From NCBI RefSeq assembly GCF_030272615.1, contig NC_081412.1, forward strand, positions 344,339,870 to 344,403,869: a DNA stretch of 64,000 bases. Direction: 5' to 3'. Shown piece after piece: positions 1 to 12,385 of the stretch. The notes beneath the pieces were generated by a model. It did not search any database and had not been told where the DNA came from. It saw nothing but the letters and a program-made list of their open reading frames with translations. Source of the DNA: Cryptomeria japonica. Taxonomy: Eukaryota > Streptophyta > Pinopsida > Cupressales > Cupressaceae. Numbering within the stretch: the stretch's first letter is position 1; every line of letters starts with the position of its first letter. A program made the translations under genes and the position numbers.

Positions 1-530
1 TTGAGCCACTATATAAATATACTGGTTAGGCGGCTATAGTGTTGAGTGAATTCAACGTATGTGGGGGCCTTCCCTGCACCGATAAGCTTAACTAAAGCCT
101 TAAGTGGCTTGCTCTAAGAACCCATCATTGCATCGAGATCCCTCAAAACTTACAATAAGAACCAACTTAGTAGCCCAAATCCCACGTTTATTGGTTCTAG
201 GTATGCGGATCATACCCCATAGATACCCTCCATGTACCTTGCATGATGAGACAAAAAATCCTTGGTGATAAGATCTTCAGATCTTCGGGGTAAGAGAGAC
301 TAGCTTTCCCGAGAAGTGTGTGTTGTGGAGTGGAGATAGTGCTTCCAGAATCTCTATTTGTTCATCTTATTTCGGTATTTTGCTGTGGGGGGCCCATTAA
401 ATAGTTTCCACTTTCCAGCCTAAGATTATCTTCTATGTTTTTATGTGTATCATTGTGTTAAACTAGCATTGAGTCAGTATTTGGGCTATTCTAGGTCCTA
501 CCTTGCATATCTCTAAATTCTCAAAGTTTG
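1..530 (+). other. Element E: leader fragment of a pol-less Tat-like retrotransposon
   Basis: Noncoding. It enters from the left window edge, so the 5' LTR and primer site of E are outside. The stretch around 290-350 (CTTTCCCGAGAAGTGTGTG followed by a G-rich run) resembles the end of the conserved leader block of element B near 42690-42720 and of A near 25280-25310. Placement as the leader of a B-like element is supported by the Gag-like frame that follows. The match is short and degenerate, so the limits are approximate. Confidence 0.5.
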
Positions 531-689
531 TCAGAACATAGTTCACCCAGCTACATTTATCTTTTGATAGTGTTCTCAAAATTGAAAAATAGACTTATCC
601 TACAAATAGAGTTACTTGAAGTAGAATCTACCTTGAAACATTTGACAATCCAACAAAGTCCAAAATTTTGCATACTTGTGACCATAGAT

Positions 690-1345
690 GTTCTTAGAGT
701 CCTTAGTCCTTGCATAGTCCTCATTATCATCCTCATCATAGTCCTCATTTATGTCCTTAGGATTTGCATAAGTCCTTGCATTGTCCTCATTATCATTCTT
801 ATTATAGTCCTCATTTACATTCCCATATTTTACATAAGTCTTTGCATAGTCCTCATTATTGTCCTCATTATAATACTCATTTACGTCCTTTGCATTGTCC
901 TCATTATAGTCCTCATTTATGTCCTTATTTTGCATAAGTCCTTGCATAGTCCTCATTAAAGTCCTCATTTATGTCATTACTTTGCATAAGTCTTTGCATA
1001 TAGTCCCCATTATAGTCATTATAAAGTCCTCATTTGTATCCCATTAGCATCCTCATAATCTTTGCATCAGTCCTTGCATTGTAGTCCTCATTTATGTCCT
1101 TACTTTGCATAAGTTTGCATATAGTCCCCATTATAGTCATTATAAAGTCCTCATTTGTATCCCATTATCATCCTCATAACCTTCACATATAGTCCTTGCA
1201 CATTTGTCATAATCTTCACATAACTCCTTGCATAGTTTCCATAATATTTGCGTAAGTCCTTGTACAGTCGCCATAATCCTAGTTTTTGTCCTTGCATAGT
1301 CTTCATCCTCATACGGCATAGGGTCAAATTATTATCTCCATTTTG
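690..1345 (+). repeat. Imperfect tandem repeat of CCTCAT/TTGCAT words in the E leader
   Basis: The stretch consists of variants of AGTCCTCATTATAGTCCTC, TTTATGTCCTTACTTTGC and CATAAGTCCTTGCATAG. A longer block is duplicated: about 80 bases near 976-1055 recur near 1098-1180 with few changes. Because the repeat lacks stop codons in some frames it opens frames on both strands (about 528-959 plus, 612-968 minus). These frames encode only Ile/Leu/Val- or Asn/Glu/Asp-rich monotony and I do not call them genes. The leader of B shows similar GTCAT-rich sequence near 43020-43600. Confidence 0.75.
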
Positions 1346-1648
1346 CATTATCGTCAAAATTAGGGTGTTCCCTAGTCCAAGTCTAAACTTGCATTGTCAT
1401 TCTTTAGGATTTCATCTTGTCATTCCTTGATAAAAAACAACAAAAATATAAGTTGCATTGTCATTCCTTAATCCAATTTGTCAAAAAAATTCAAAAACAT
1501 AGGTTGCATTTGTCATCCTCGATTGCATTTTTCCATTTTCAAAATTCTCAAAATCCAAAAAAAAAAAGGTTGCACTTTCATCCTTTAGTTGCATTGCATG
1601 TCATCCCTAAACTTCAAAAATCCAAAAAAAAAAATGGCATATAGTGCA

Positions 1649-3636
1649 ATGGTTGAAACAAGCTCTCAAACTTCTAGGAGACAACCTTACCCTTACCAAA
1701 CTTCCAACTTTCATGGGACCATATCATTGCAACCAAACAATCAATCATCTCAATCCAACATATACATGTCTCAAAACGTGCATCAAACTTATTAGGAACA
1801 AACAAGTGTCATACCAATTGAAGAGAAATTAGCTCAAGAAATATAGATCTTGGAATAAAACGTTAAAAATATGTGAGAAGAGTAGATCCCAGATGTTCAA
1901 AATATTTCAATAATTTGGATATCCAAATATGAACTTTAGCCAATTGATGTGCGAGCTCTTATTATGCAATCATACATACCAGCTATTCTCACACACATAT
2001 ACATGAGAAACCAATATCAATATCAAACACATCTAACAATGCAAGTCCAACAACCAATACAACAAACAACACGACTCTCAGTACCACAAATTGTGCAAAC
2101 AAGTCAACCACTACCAACATCACACACAATCACACAATCAATTTTACCTTCAGTCACATCACATATCTTTGAATTTCCTCCTATGTCTTCAAATACACCA
2201 CCAAGGGTGTCCCAAATGAATGCAAATTTATTTACAAACATGTCACCCTTTGGACATCAATCGAACATGGTCAATGTGTCACCTATCATGCAACAAGGTA
2301 ATCTACCCATGTCTAGCAATGCCTCTTTCCATCAAGACTTTGCACCTCAAGTAGCCTCCCTATCTTCCACCATTTCCTCATACCCAAAAGTCACACAAGA
2401 TAATTCCACACCATCTCTATCCAATAACGCAACCTTCCAAGGACTATCGACAATAAGTTTTCAAGCTAATACAATTCATGATGCTAGTCCCTTCCATGCT
2501 TCAAAAATTCAAGACCCAATCTTATCATATACTCCTATTATAGAGAGTCTCATTCAAAATCCTTTCCCATCAAGCCAAAATATTGAAATATTCCAAGAAT
2601 CTCCCATGTATATCCAAACTCCTTCCCCATGTCAAGAGGATGATCCAAAATCAAAAGAAATGAGTTCTGAAACAAATCAAATCAAGAACAAACCTTTCCA
2701 CCCTACCCAATTTTTGATGAAGATCCTACCGACTAAGAATCTTATGATGATCCCCTTGCTCTTTTCTATTCCATTCATAAAGATAGCCTTTTTTCTTAAG
2801 AACAAAGTGTCCTTTCAAGTCCTATCCAACATCCACCTCCTAATCAAGATCAGGACATCCCTTCCATCCTTCCTAATAATCCCTTTCCAAGTCAAGATCA
2901 AAATATTCCTTCACCTTCATGTCCTAAGCAAGATCCCATTATTTCTCCAAATCTTGATCAAGATCCCTCCATCCCTTAATCTCCATGTCATAATCCTCCA
3001 TGTTCCTCACAAGATTCCCTCTCAAATAAAATTACCATTTCTCTTAGTCCCCCTCATGATCCCAATCCCTCTACACAATATTTTCATGAATCCCTTATCA
3101 ATGAAGTCACCAATCCTGATCATACTACAAAGAACAATTTATCAATGATTGTATTTGTGCCATTTATGCATGCCAATGTGGTTACATAAACAACCATGAC
3201 CCTAGCTAATGAAATCAACACCCAAATTATTCCATCATCTTCTTCAAGCACAAACATAACACTAGCTAATGATATCAACACCTGGTTGACTTCATCATCC
3301 TCTTCAAGTGCATCAAGAGAAATAGGCATAGAACCCACTCATGTCAGAACTTTGGAACCAGAATCTATTTGCCTCATACACCCACACTTGATAGATTAGG
3401 GGAAAGAGGATCTACCATGGTTGGATTGCTTTGAAAATTATAAGGCTATAGCTGAATTCATAGGTGTCAGAGCTATATTTCTCTCTGATGATCCACAAAA
3501 TCTAAAAACTAAGGAAATCAACATTGGAGATACTGAACATGTACACTTAGCTGAGTCCTTATATCCTATTGGAAAAGACATCTTTATCCGACTCTTCAAA
3601 CAAAGACCAATGAACTACCTGCACAAAACTCCCTGA
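1649..3636 (+). pseudogene. Element E Gag-like polyprotein remnant with a short pre-RT tail
   Basis: The frame starts with MVETSSQ at 1649, comparable to MVETRLQ of A and MSIETRCQ of B. Several stops lie between about 1795 and 1950. The frame is then open to 3148, with a frameshift near 2740 after which sensible sequence continues in another frame. It aligns with the B protein: EEKLAQE, a PIDVRAL match to SIDVRSL, and Gln/Pro/Ser-rich tracts. The end (about 3370-3636) matches the part of A just before reverse transcriptase: HPHLID versus HPQLID, and LAESLYPIGKDIFIRLFKQR versus LAQSLTETERAKFISFFKER. Sequence homologous to RT is then absent. E is therefore an old internal-deletion relative that kept Gag N-terminal and pre-RT segments but no enzyme domain. 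Confidence 0.65.
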
Positions 3637-5458
3637 CCCTATGAACAACATGCACCTTAAACGATATTATATCTAAGGGTTGGGTTAGTTTATTTTTTGC
3701 TTTCTGCATTGCATCTCATTTTATTCAAAGCACTACATCACATATAGTTTCTTTCCAAGCACATCACATTCACAAATTACATGGCATATAGTCTCTACAT
3801 TTACATATAGCAACATCAATAAAACAAGACCAATGTCCAAGTTTATCATCCGTTTGCATTCAAGAGAAACAAGGGTAATCTCCTTTCTTATATATTTGGA
3901 CATCAAGTATTGGAGGTCCTAAGGTCATTCATTTTCAACATTACCCTATGATGACGCTTTACTTATGGTTGAGTAGTGATTTCACTATTTGAGACTTGTT
4001 AACCCAAAATCTATCAATTGCTATATCTCAAACACATTATTAAAATCTCTAATTCATTCTAGACACCTGGTTGATCAAATGACTAGTGAAAAAACTAACA
4101 TTCTACTTCACCACTGTAATTGTCACACCCAAGTAGGTTTCATTACTTACAAGTCAAGGCAATAAAATAAAAAAGAAAAAGTGTTATGTCAAATATCCAT
4201 CACAAGGCAAAAGAGTGATGATATATAACTGAAATATCATGCATACAAGTGTGACAAATATATTGACTATGGCAACATGTGAGTAACTCCATTAGGGCTA
4301 TGGATTCCTACTAGGAATGGAGCAATATTCAAGAAATTATAGTTTATAACCCCATCGGATCTCTAAAAGCTTGTTGGAAGTGAGGCTCTATTCGGGATGC
4401 TTTTGAAGTTAGAATAATCCATGTAGCTAGTCATATTAGATGCTAAGGATCTTTAGTAAACACAAGAGTGAGAATTAACTCATTTGCACACACATGGGCA
4501 AAAGAAGATCAAATTTTCAATAACCAATGGGGAAATTCTTCTCATCTCCATTTTTAAATCCTAGTCACTAAGTGTGTTAATTTGGATGTTCCAAGGGACC
4601 TTAAGGATCGATTGACCACTTATCTATGAAATTTTTTGTACCTCTAATTCAATTGGTGTATTATGAAATGCTAAACAAACCCAATCATCCTTGTTTGAAT
4701 AGGAAATGCATTTTCATCATGCATGTTGCATTAATATAGGTCATGTCAAAAATTCATTGTCTCCACATGCATTCTGCAGATCATCATGTCATATAGGTTT
4801 GCATATTGGGGGCATTGCTACGAAAATCCTAAAAAGCATATAATATCCTAAAAAATAGCAAAAACATTGGAAAATCTTTCAAAAAAATCCAAAAACATTT
4901 AAAAGAACAAAATCCTAAAAATCATAAAGTCTTGAGAATCTTTCAAAAAAAAAACTGAAAAAAAAAATCCCAAAAACATCCATATATGATCCTAAAAAAA
5001 TCAACCCAAAACATCCATATAAGATCCTGAAAAAATCAACCAAAAACATTCAAATATAAATCCACAAAATCCAAAAACAATAAAAAATCAATCAAAAAAC
5101 TTGCAATAAAATGTCTCGCAAGAATCAAACACCCTAGCAGATATCCAACAAACACTCACACAAAGTTAACAAAGTATACAACTATCTAGTCAAACATTTG
5201 CAATCAACTGATCAAGTTGTCTTATCAATCGTATCAACTATTCATATCAAGTGATCATTATCTTGTCTTAAACAGAAGAGGATACACTATAAATCAAACA
5301 AGATAGTCTTAAACGGTGTCCAAACTTTATGAGATCAGACATTATCAACCATCACATCAAACAATCAAAATTAAGACACAAATCAGTATGGCTGCTAAAT
5401 TTTGTCTTAGTTAGTCTTTATCTTTTATCATTTGGTGATAGATCATGTGTTAGTATTA
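3637..5458 (+). other. Element E 3' noncoding region
   Basis: No gene seen. At 4800-5110 there is an A-rich run of variants of CCTAAAAA and CCAAAAACAT that parallels the A-rich stretch of B at 47480-47720. At about 5300-5458 weak similarity to B at 48000-48180 continues up to the start of element F, which supports 5459 as the insertion point. Confidence 0.5.
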
Positions 5459-7902
5459 TGTTGTCATTGATGTCAATCGGTATAGAATGGAAACTGGTAT
5501 GGGAGATGAATGTGCAATACTTCCATTGATACATACAGGATGTGATGTCTTTTATGTCACCTAGCTTAGTAGGTAACCGGTAAGGAAGATAAGGTCATCT
5601 ATCATAATGGCCATTGGAGTCACTGGTACACAAGTTAGTGTTGATTAGTGTTGAAGAAATAAGGAGTGCAGACTGGTATGTGACATGTTAGCAATACATA
5701 GTTTTGCACACCAAGAAGAGACCAAGATATCGGGATATTGATTGTGATGAAGATGGGGAATGATACAAAAATTACATCAACATCAGAAGTGAAGTATGTG
5801 CAGGCCACCGGTATGTTGTGTGGATGTGAAACAATAGGAGTCCCACAATATAAAGATGTAGACACCATATGAAGAGATGAATGATAGTGAATGTGCCCAA
5901 CCAGATCATATGTGCCTATTTGAAGATATGCATGCTCAAACAGGGAAGCTATAATGGTGCAATGCAGGATGCAGATGACAAGGATGCACTCCCACCAGTG
6001 CATGAGATCACAGATATGCACCAGATCAGCCGAGTAGACAATGATGAGTTGTCGGTAAAGAGATTGAAGGATATGGTTGTCACTTTGACAAACATGTTAA
6101 TAGAAAAACTAGTCTATGGATGAAGAAGGCAAGTCTGAGAAGTTGTAGACTAATGGAGATTGGTGAAGGCTGATGACATGGTGTCATCAAGGTGGTTGTC
6201 GATAAGTCTGTCCACTGGTAATGCTGATAAGGTGTAGAAGTGAAAGGCTCCCATCTATTGAAGATGTGCATAAGGTAGGTTAGCAAGTGTGTCGACTAGT
6301 TTAGGTGCTCCACCAGAAGAGAAGCAGAGTGCAAGGTTGAAGGCAAATCGGTTAGGGTATAACTGATAGGGTCTGTGAACCGGTAGATGAACATAGTTGA
6401 GCAGTTGGTCGGTTATCTTGTCTAGACCAACATAGAAGACTTAGAAAAGGTGGATGTCAACAAAGGGACCACATGGAGGTGAAGTGGCATGCATGCACTG
6501 GTCGGTGTGGTATGTCGGTGAAGTTGTTGGTGACTGGTCCAACATTTATGGCAACTGCAAAGCTCTAGGAATGAAGGCAGAGGATTGCGGCTCGAGATCA
6601 AGGAAACATCAAAGATCCAATATAGACTGATCTTTCAGATTGAAGAGGGTGGAGGAAACCATATCATGCACATGATTGATCAAACAAAAGACCAAAAATC
6701 ATGTTACAGACGGCTAAAGAGAGAAGACGTGGTTCACAAGGTAAACAGTTGGGCGATGCTCATTGATTGAGTGTTGAACATCGATCAAGGACATGATATC
6801 AGATTGGATATGATATGTCACAATGATCAAAGATCAGATTAGATGCAGATTTAGTGCATGGTGGAAACCCTAGCGTGCCAATGTTAAAACTCATGTTTAG
6901 GTGGGAAAATATGGCTATAAGAGTGCAAGACAAAGATGTAGTTTGTGTTGCTGCATGTGAGAGAAAATTAGTCAAGTGCTCAATGATAATCAAAGAAGAG
7001 ACTGAGTATGTGAGTGAGAATTGGGTTGAAGAGTTAAACCAGTGAGAGTGAGGCAGCCAATAGCTTGCCATTGAGTCTAATAGAGGAGTATACTTGTCGT
7101 GACTAAACCGACAAAGAAGAGTCACAAAAGATTGCAGAGAAGGTTAGTTGAGAATTGACAACAATCAGATAGCAGACAACTTATTGAGAAAAGTAGACTA
7201 GTGGTGGCTAGAAGCAATGTGATAGAAAGGTTGGATAACCAACAGAGAGAAGAAGCGACAGAGAAGAAGAAGAGGCTGAACCAACAAGGGTGCAATAGAG
7301 AGAAAGGTGAAACATAGAGTGGGTTGTGGCAAGAGATAAGGTTGTTGCAGTGAGAAGGTGAGCAGAGAACTGATAGAGGATTGAAGAGAGGAGAACCGAT
7401 GGAGAAATTTGCATAAGAGTTAAAAAGTTCTTTTGTAACAGAGATATTACTTTTATATCTAATATATGTCTATTGTAGATCACTGAGTTGGAGCTCGGTT
7501 CAGGGGTTGGTGCCCTAAAATCAGGGGTTGGTGCTCCTTGGGCTAGTGCCCTAAAATCAGGGGTCGGTGCTCCTTGGGTTGGTTCTATAAAGAAGGAGTG
7601 GTACTTCTTGGGTTGGTACCCTAAATGTTGTAATCGGATGTTTCATTGTGAGGCTGGATTGGAGTAGTAGTCTCTAGCAGCATTTCTCACTGATATTTTT
7701 CCCATCTTGGGTTTTCCTCATACATATGGTGTTATGTGGTGCCCCTTTTATGTGTGGTTGCATTTATGCTTTCCTCCCATCAACCAATATGTTTGCTTTA
7801 TGTTAGATTAGTTAACCAGTATATACACATAGGATAGAAAATGAAAAAGATTTGGAAACCACTGATTCACCCCCCTCTCTCAATGACATAAAGTGTTCAA
7901 CA
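5459..7902 (+). repeat. Putative 5' LTR of element F
   Basis: It starts TGTTG and ends CA two bases before the primer site, about 2.44 kb, a size compatible with SIRE/Maximus LTRs. No second full LTR is available in the window for confirmation. No supported gene lies inside. A TATA-like AT stretch (TTATATCTAATATATG) occurs at about 7452-7467. Confidence 0.5.
7497..7625 (+). repeat. Short tandem repeat near the end of the F LTR
   Basis: Three to four degenerate copies of a unit of about 35 bases built from GGGGTTGGTGC, TCCTTGGG and CCCTAAAATCA. It lies in what should be the R/U5 part of the LTR. Confidence 0.65.
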
Positions 7903-7904
7903 AT

Positions 7905-7921
7905 TGGTATTAGAGCCTAGG
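7905..7921 (+). promoter_or_regulatory. Primer binding site of F (initiator tRNA-Met type)
   Basis: TGGTATTAGAGCCTAGG follows the LTR end by two bases. It differs at one position from the usual Copia site TGGTATCAGAGC (C to T). It fixes the LTR boundary and the plus-strand orientation. Confidence 0.8.
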
Positions 7922-7955
7922 TTCTTAGTTGATAAGATTTCTCTATCTTGGGTAG

Positions 7956-9956
7956 ATTTTGGTATTTGAACACAACAATTTGTTTAGTGTCAACCCCTCA
8001 ATATTTGATGGTTCAAACTTTTCTATATGGAGTTGTAGGATGGAAGTATACCTTTCCTCGTTAGGGTTTGATGTGTGGATGTTGGTTGTTAATGGCTTCC
8101 CTAGTAAAGTGAGTCCTCCCACCGATTCAGAAGAAGAAAGAAGATACCAGTGCAATGATGTAGAAATGAAGGCTATACTCTGTGGGTTATCAGATGATGT
8201 TTCCTCACAGGTGGATAGATGTGAATCGGCAAAGAGCTTATGGGACAAATTAAAGAAGCTGTATGGAAATGATCCCACCACTGCAGAACCGGTTGGTGAA
8301 GAAATGATGAGAAATGAAACTCATGTATCTTTAGATTATAAAAGTAGATCTATTAGCAGCCACAACAATGATGAAGAAGGAACCCACCTCTTCATGGCTC
8401 AAGAATCAGAAGATGAGAGACACACATATGAGAATGATCATGCAGATCACTCCTACCAGCAAGATGTTTTTGATAGTGATAGTAAAGGTGAAAAAGAAGA
8501 TGAAGTAGAATTTTATCTTGAAGGAGAACTTGTAAGTGCATTCGAAGAACTTAGTAGAGTGAAGAATAAATATAAGTTACTCAAGAATGTTGCAGTAGTG
8601 GAACAAAACCTATTGATCAGATGCCTTGAAGAATTTGAGAAATGTATCTCAGAGTTGAAGTCTCAACAAGAAGACACCAAGGAGTTCTTGTGTAATGATC
8701 TATCATCTGAACTTGAGGCCAAGGATATAAAATTTCAGCAGCTAGAAGGAGACATGGAGGATATCCGAAATGACCTTGAGAAATGTTAGGATCATATCAA
8801 GGTAAGAATCTGGTTTGATGGTAGCAGTGATGCCTTGGACAAAATATTGGAGAAGAAAAAGCATGCCAAGGATACCAGAGGATTAGGAAGTGGTACCGAT
8901 GAATGCTCCACCAGCAGGAATGTCCCCTACAATGACATTCTGTTTGTCTCCTCAAATGGAGATAACAAGGGACAAACCTTCACTGTCCGAAATACTACCC
9001 AGAAGAAGGTTGATCTAACCACAACTGGTGAAGACATGAAGCTAAGGATGAAGACCGATGCTGCTAGAAGGAGGAACAATATAGATCCCAAAGGAAAAGG
9101 AAAGATGGGAGAAGGTAGCTTCACCGGAAGCACAAACATGAGAAGACAACAAAGAAGACCTCCCACCTATGGAAGACAAGGAAACGCTACTGCCCATAAG
9201 ACAAAGCAAGTGTGGGAAAATAAGAGATCAAATGGAAGTACTGCAGAGTGTGGACAATCCAAGATCCATCCCCAGGGAAGCAAAAATGGAAATACTAAAC
9301 CGGTAAGATCTCCTCATGAATGGCAGAATAAATTTGTAAGTCATATGCCATCATTTACTGACTACTGCTTCTCTTGCAAAGATGAATTCATAAAGAGGTC
9401 TAGAAATAAGAATATTGTATGTCCAAGAAGTAATACATATGACCATAGTATGTCAAGTTGTAGAAACATGCATAGATATGCTCCTATGCACAATAAGAAG
9501 AGTCCATTTTCTACCTCAAGAAATGCAAATTATGTATGTTATAATTGCAATGTATTTGGGCATAGAATTCATGAATGCAGGAACTGGAAATTTTGGTCAT
9601 ATGACAAGCAATATAGAAGCTATGCTCAACATGGAAATGGATATAGAGCATATGAGAGACAAAATGTTGCATGGAACAAAAGAAGAAGAGGTTTTGTTTC
9701 TACAAGATCAAGAGGTCCACCGGTTCCGGTAGCCAGTTACAATAGAATGACTAAAAGAAGAAGGTCAAACAGGTTTGATAGAGGGTCCTCCTATCATGCA
9801 TTTGGCAAGAACATTGCCTGCTTCTACAACAACATCTCCGGCCATGATGTAGAATCTGGTTGAGCAAGGACCAATCAGCCAAAGAAGGTAACACCTACTC
9901 CCAAGACTAAAAAAGGGAAGAAGAATGATACCAGGCAAGTATGGAGGAAGAAGTAA
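7956..9956 (+). pseudogene. Element F Copia-type Gag with three zinc-knuckle positions
   Basis: The N-terminal part (IFDGSNFSIWSCRMEVYL, then AKSLWDKLKKLYGND) is the Copia Gag / UBN2-type domain. A Glu/Lys-rich, coiled-coil-like centre follows (about codons 190-275), then basic regions. A full CX2CX4HX4C knuckle (CYNCNVFGHRIHEC) starts at about 9536. Two flanking knuckles are degenerate: CPRSNTYDHSMSSC near 9420 and CFYNNISGHDVESG near 9820. The frame opens at 7956 after a stop and has no ATG until 8040, already inside the domain, so the original start seems lost. One TAG (8787-8789) and one TGA (9861-9863) interrupt it. The frame then ends at TAA 9954-9956, about 665 codons in all. Role when intact: capsid/nucleocapsid of virus-like particles. 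Confidence 0.8.
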
Positions 9957-10995
9957 GAAGATACAACCATGGACCGACACTATGCATTCAATTCACAAAG
10001 GATATCTCCTAAGGCTTAAAGGAGATGTAGGACCTTAGGGGGAGTAGTACCTTGACCATATCATTCAACCCCTCAGTGGAAGAAGACAAATGGAAGAATA
10101 GGTTGCTTCCATCATAAAAAAAGAAAATGAGATGGCAAGTGTGTGTAGTGGTTGCCTTGGCTACACACCTACAGATGAGAGATGGATCACTGCATCATGT
10201 GTCAATGGTTGGAAAATTTGTAATTGGGATCGGAAGAAAATTGACACAAGAAAATGGAAGTTAGAGGTAGGTGCTCCGGTAGAGATGATGGACTGGTGCA
10301 GGAGACCAGTAGTGCATGTTATGTAAGTCAATGTGGTCCAGGATCATTGCATTAGCTTCGATAGTTTGGAATGAGAAGTTTATGTCTCAAGTGGTGTTGA
10401 TGAAGACCTAAATGACATATGTTGGCCTGGTTGTTGATCATGCAGGCGTGCATGTTTTTGGGCTAACCAGTTTGATATATGACATATATAGTATAGTATT
10501 GTGTACATCAAGGATCATGTCAAATGCTATGATGGAATTTATGGAGCTGATAGAGCAAAAAATTGATCATATATGCACAACTCAACCAGTATAAGGGGTA
10601 GTTTGGCTCCGGTTTAGAACCTAATAGACAAGCGAGGACCTGAGATCTATGACTCAGGGGAAGTTGACAGTCATTGTTTCTGATTTGTATTAGATTTTCT
10701 GGACATAGGGGGAGTGCAAGAGTTTATGGTTGTACCGGTATGTTTGAGACCTTGGGATGTTCTCATCGGTTTGGAATTGTGAGATATTTCAATGTCTATC
10801 CAATTGAAATCACAACTGGACCATCGAGAGTGTTGTCTGCAAAGAAGGAAAGCTACCTGCACAAGGGAAAATGCATTTGGTATCGGAAGAGATGTAATTG
10901 GTATCAGTGTTAGCTTCAACACCTAGTATCAACATTTTAGGGTCATAATGGCGTCTACATATCAAGGGGAGATGATGCAGTTTGACCGTAAGGTA
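9957..10995 (+). other. Element F 3' noncoding region
   Basis: No pol domain is seen in any frame. Purine-rich runs (CTTAGGGGGAG near 10034, ATAGGGGGAG near 10705, AAGGGGAGATGATG near 10967) are the type found before Copia 3' LTRs. Which one served as polypurine tract is unclear. Confidence 0.5.
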
Positions 10996-11000
10996 TGTTG

Positions 11001-12200
11001 TGTAATACCCTAAAAATGGTCATCTAAACCATGGGCCCCTAATCTTGACAACATCACCAAGGTCCTAACCAAAGGCAATTAAATCAAATCTTGAGAACAT
11101 AATTAATTCTTTAATCACCAAATATCACATGGCAAGTCAATTACTCAATATTAATTAAATATTTATTTAATTAATTGAATAATTTCCAAGAATATCATTT
11201 TGATCAATTATCCTGTTTAATTTATTAAATATCCTAGCATATTTAATTAATTAATAAATTTGCCATTTAATCATGCAAAAAAAAAATTAATTTATTTATG
11301 AAAGAGGAATTAATTACAAAGCAAGAGTTGAATTGAAAATCAAATGAAAGAAGTGAATTGAGAGAGAAATCAAACTTGAGATATTATTTCTTTTTCTAAA
11401 TTTAGAACTTGAAATCAGAAAAGCAATTAAATTAAATTATTGATTATTCTCTAAAATTGGAACTCAAAGCTTTTCGGAAAAAAAGAAGTTCAGTTGCATT
11501 GAAAAGACTCTTTTCTTGAATAAATCAAAGAATTATCTATTTTTATAAAAAATGCATGGAATTAATTTAATATTATTTCCAATGCAACTTGAACTTCTTA
11601 TTTGAATGCATTTCAATTAAACTATAATTGGAATCTATCTCAACATTAAATGAACATGATTTCTCAATTATTTTCAATTAATTCTAAACTGAGCTTTTTC
11701 ATCATCTCTCTTGTAATTCTCTATAAATTCAGCCTTCAACTCTCATTCCAATTCACCCCAAAGATTTTTGAGAATACGCTTGGAGATTTATTATTATTAC
11801 ACTAATTTTTGCTCTGAAGTCATTGAATACATTGTACTTTTTTAGATTATTTGCATCCATATTTTAGTTCATCCATATTGCTTGAATCCATATTGCTTGA
11901 ATCCATTATTGCTTGAATTATTCATCTATCTGGCATCCATATAGTTAATAATATGCTCATATAGATTAAATCCTTCATCTTGGTGTAGTCTAGTCACTAG
12001 TATTGCTTATAAAAATTTGAGAGCAATCTTATACTCGCATCTTTTAGAAGGCAATTAGTCACTTTGTTATGGTTTATTATTTATTGATTATTGATTTACT
12101 AACCATACATGTAATGACTTAATTGAAGTGTTGTGCTTGCAGCTACAAACCCTTTTTCACACACACATCTCTGGCACTCACCATGGGGTGGAAGACTACA
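11001..12200 (+). repeat. Putative 5' LTR of element C
   Basis: It starts TGTAATACCCTAAAAATGGTC, resembling the LTR start of B (TGTAGACACCTAAAAAGGTC), and ends GACTACA just before a degenerate primer-site region. It is AT-rich with TTAATTAAATATTTA-type palindromes near 11150-11260, like the LTR of A. A TATA box lies 480 bases before the end. The preceding TGTTG (10996-11000) would be one copy of the target duplication. No 3' partner is present to confirm the limits. Confidence 0.6.
11722..11728 (+). promoter_or_regulatory. TATA box of the C LTR promoter
   Basis: TATAAAT in CTCTATAAATTCAGCC. The surrounding text matches the promoter of the B LTR (TTCTATAAATTGG at 41213). Transcription start expected near 11750. 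Confidence 0.55.
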
Positions 12201-12202
12201 TA

Positions 12203-12222
12203 TTTTGGCCTCCATGACTGAC
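12203..12222 (+). promoter_or_regulatory. Degenerate primer binding site of C
   Basis: TTTTGGCCTCCATGACTGAC lies at the position of the better preserved A site (TTTTGGCACGCCCGGTGGG). Only the TTTTGGC part and scattered bases agree. Confidence 0.35.
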
Positions 12223-12287
12223 TTTTTTTTTTATTTTTTTTTATTTTCCAAATTTCAAATTTTTTGGATTTTCGTCTGTACATCTCA

Positions 12288-12385
12288 TACGACATTTCCA
12301 ATAGGTTGAAACAACAAACCACAGGTGTCGTATGAACTAGAATCTTGTATCATACGAGCCATAATCTTGTATCATACGAGTTTAA
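12288..12385 (+). repeat. C-specific motif array, leader block 1 (TCGTATGA/TCATACGA)
   Basis: CATACGAC, GTCGTATGA, ATCATACGAG (twice) and GTCATACAA follow within 100 bases of the LTR. The same words recur in leader block 2 and, inverted, in the intron of the C antisense gene. Confidence 0.6.

Larger units (their letters stand above)
5459..11000 (+). mobile_element. Element F: Gag-only Copia (SIRE/Maximus-like) retrotransposon
   Basis: The unit consists of a putative 5' LTR (5459-7902), an initiator-Met type primer site, a long Gag frame and about 1 kb of noncoding sequence, with no protease, integrase, RT or RNase H. The LTR starts TGTTGTCATTG. The sequence TGTTG recurs at 10996-11000, immediately before element C, so C probably inserted 5 bp inside the 3' LTR of F and the rest of that LTR lies outside the window. 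The layout matches terminal-repeat elements that encode only GAG. The left LTR edge rests on the TG start plus the end of similarity to E. Confidence 0.6.

Noticed and set aside
528-968. Overlapping open frames on both strands (143 and 118 codons)
   Set aside because: They consist of tandem repeat words giving monotonous Ile/Leu/Val or Asn/Glu/Asp strings. No relatives in B or elsewhere in the window.
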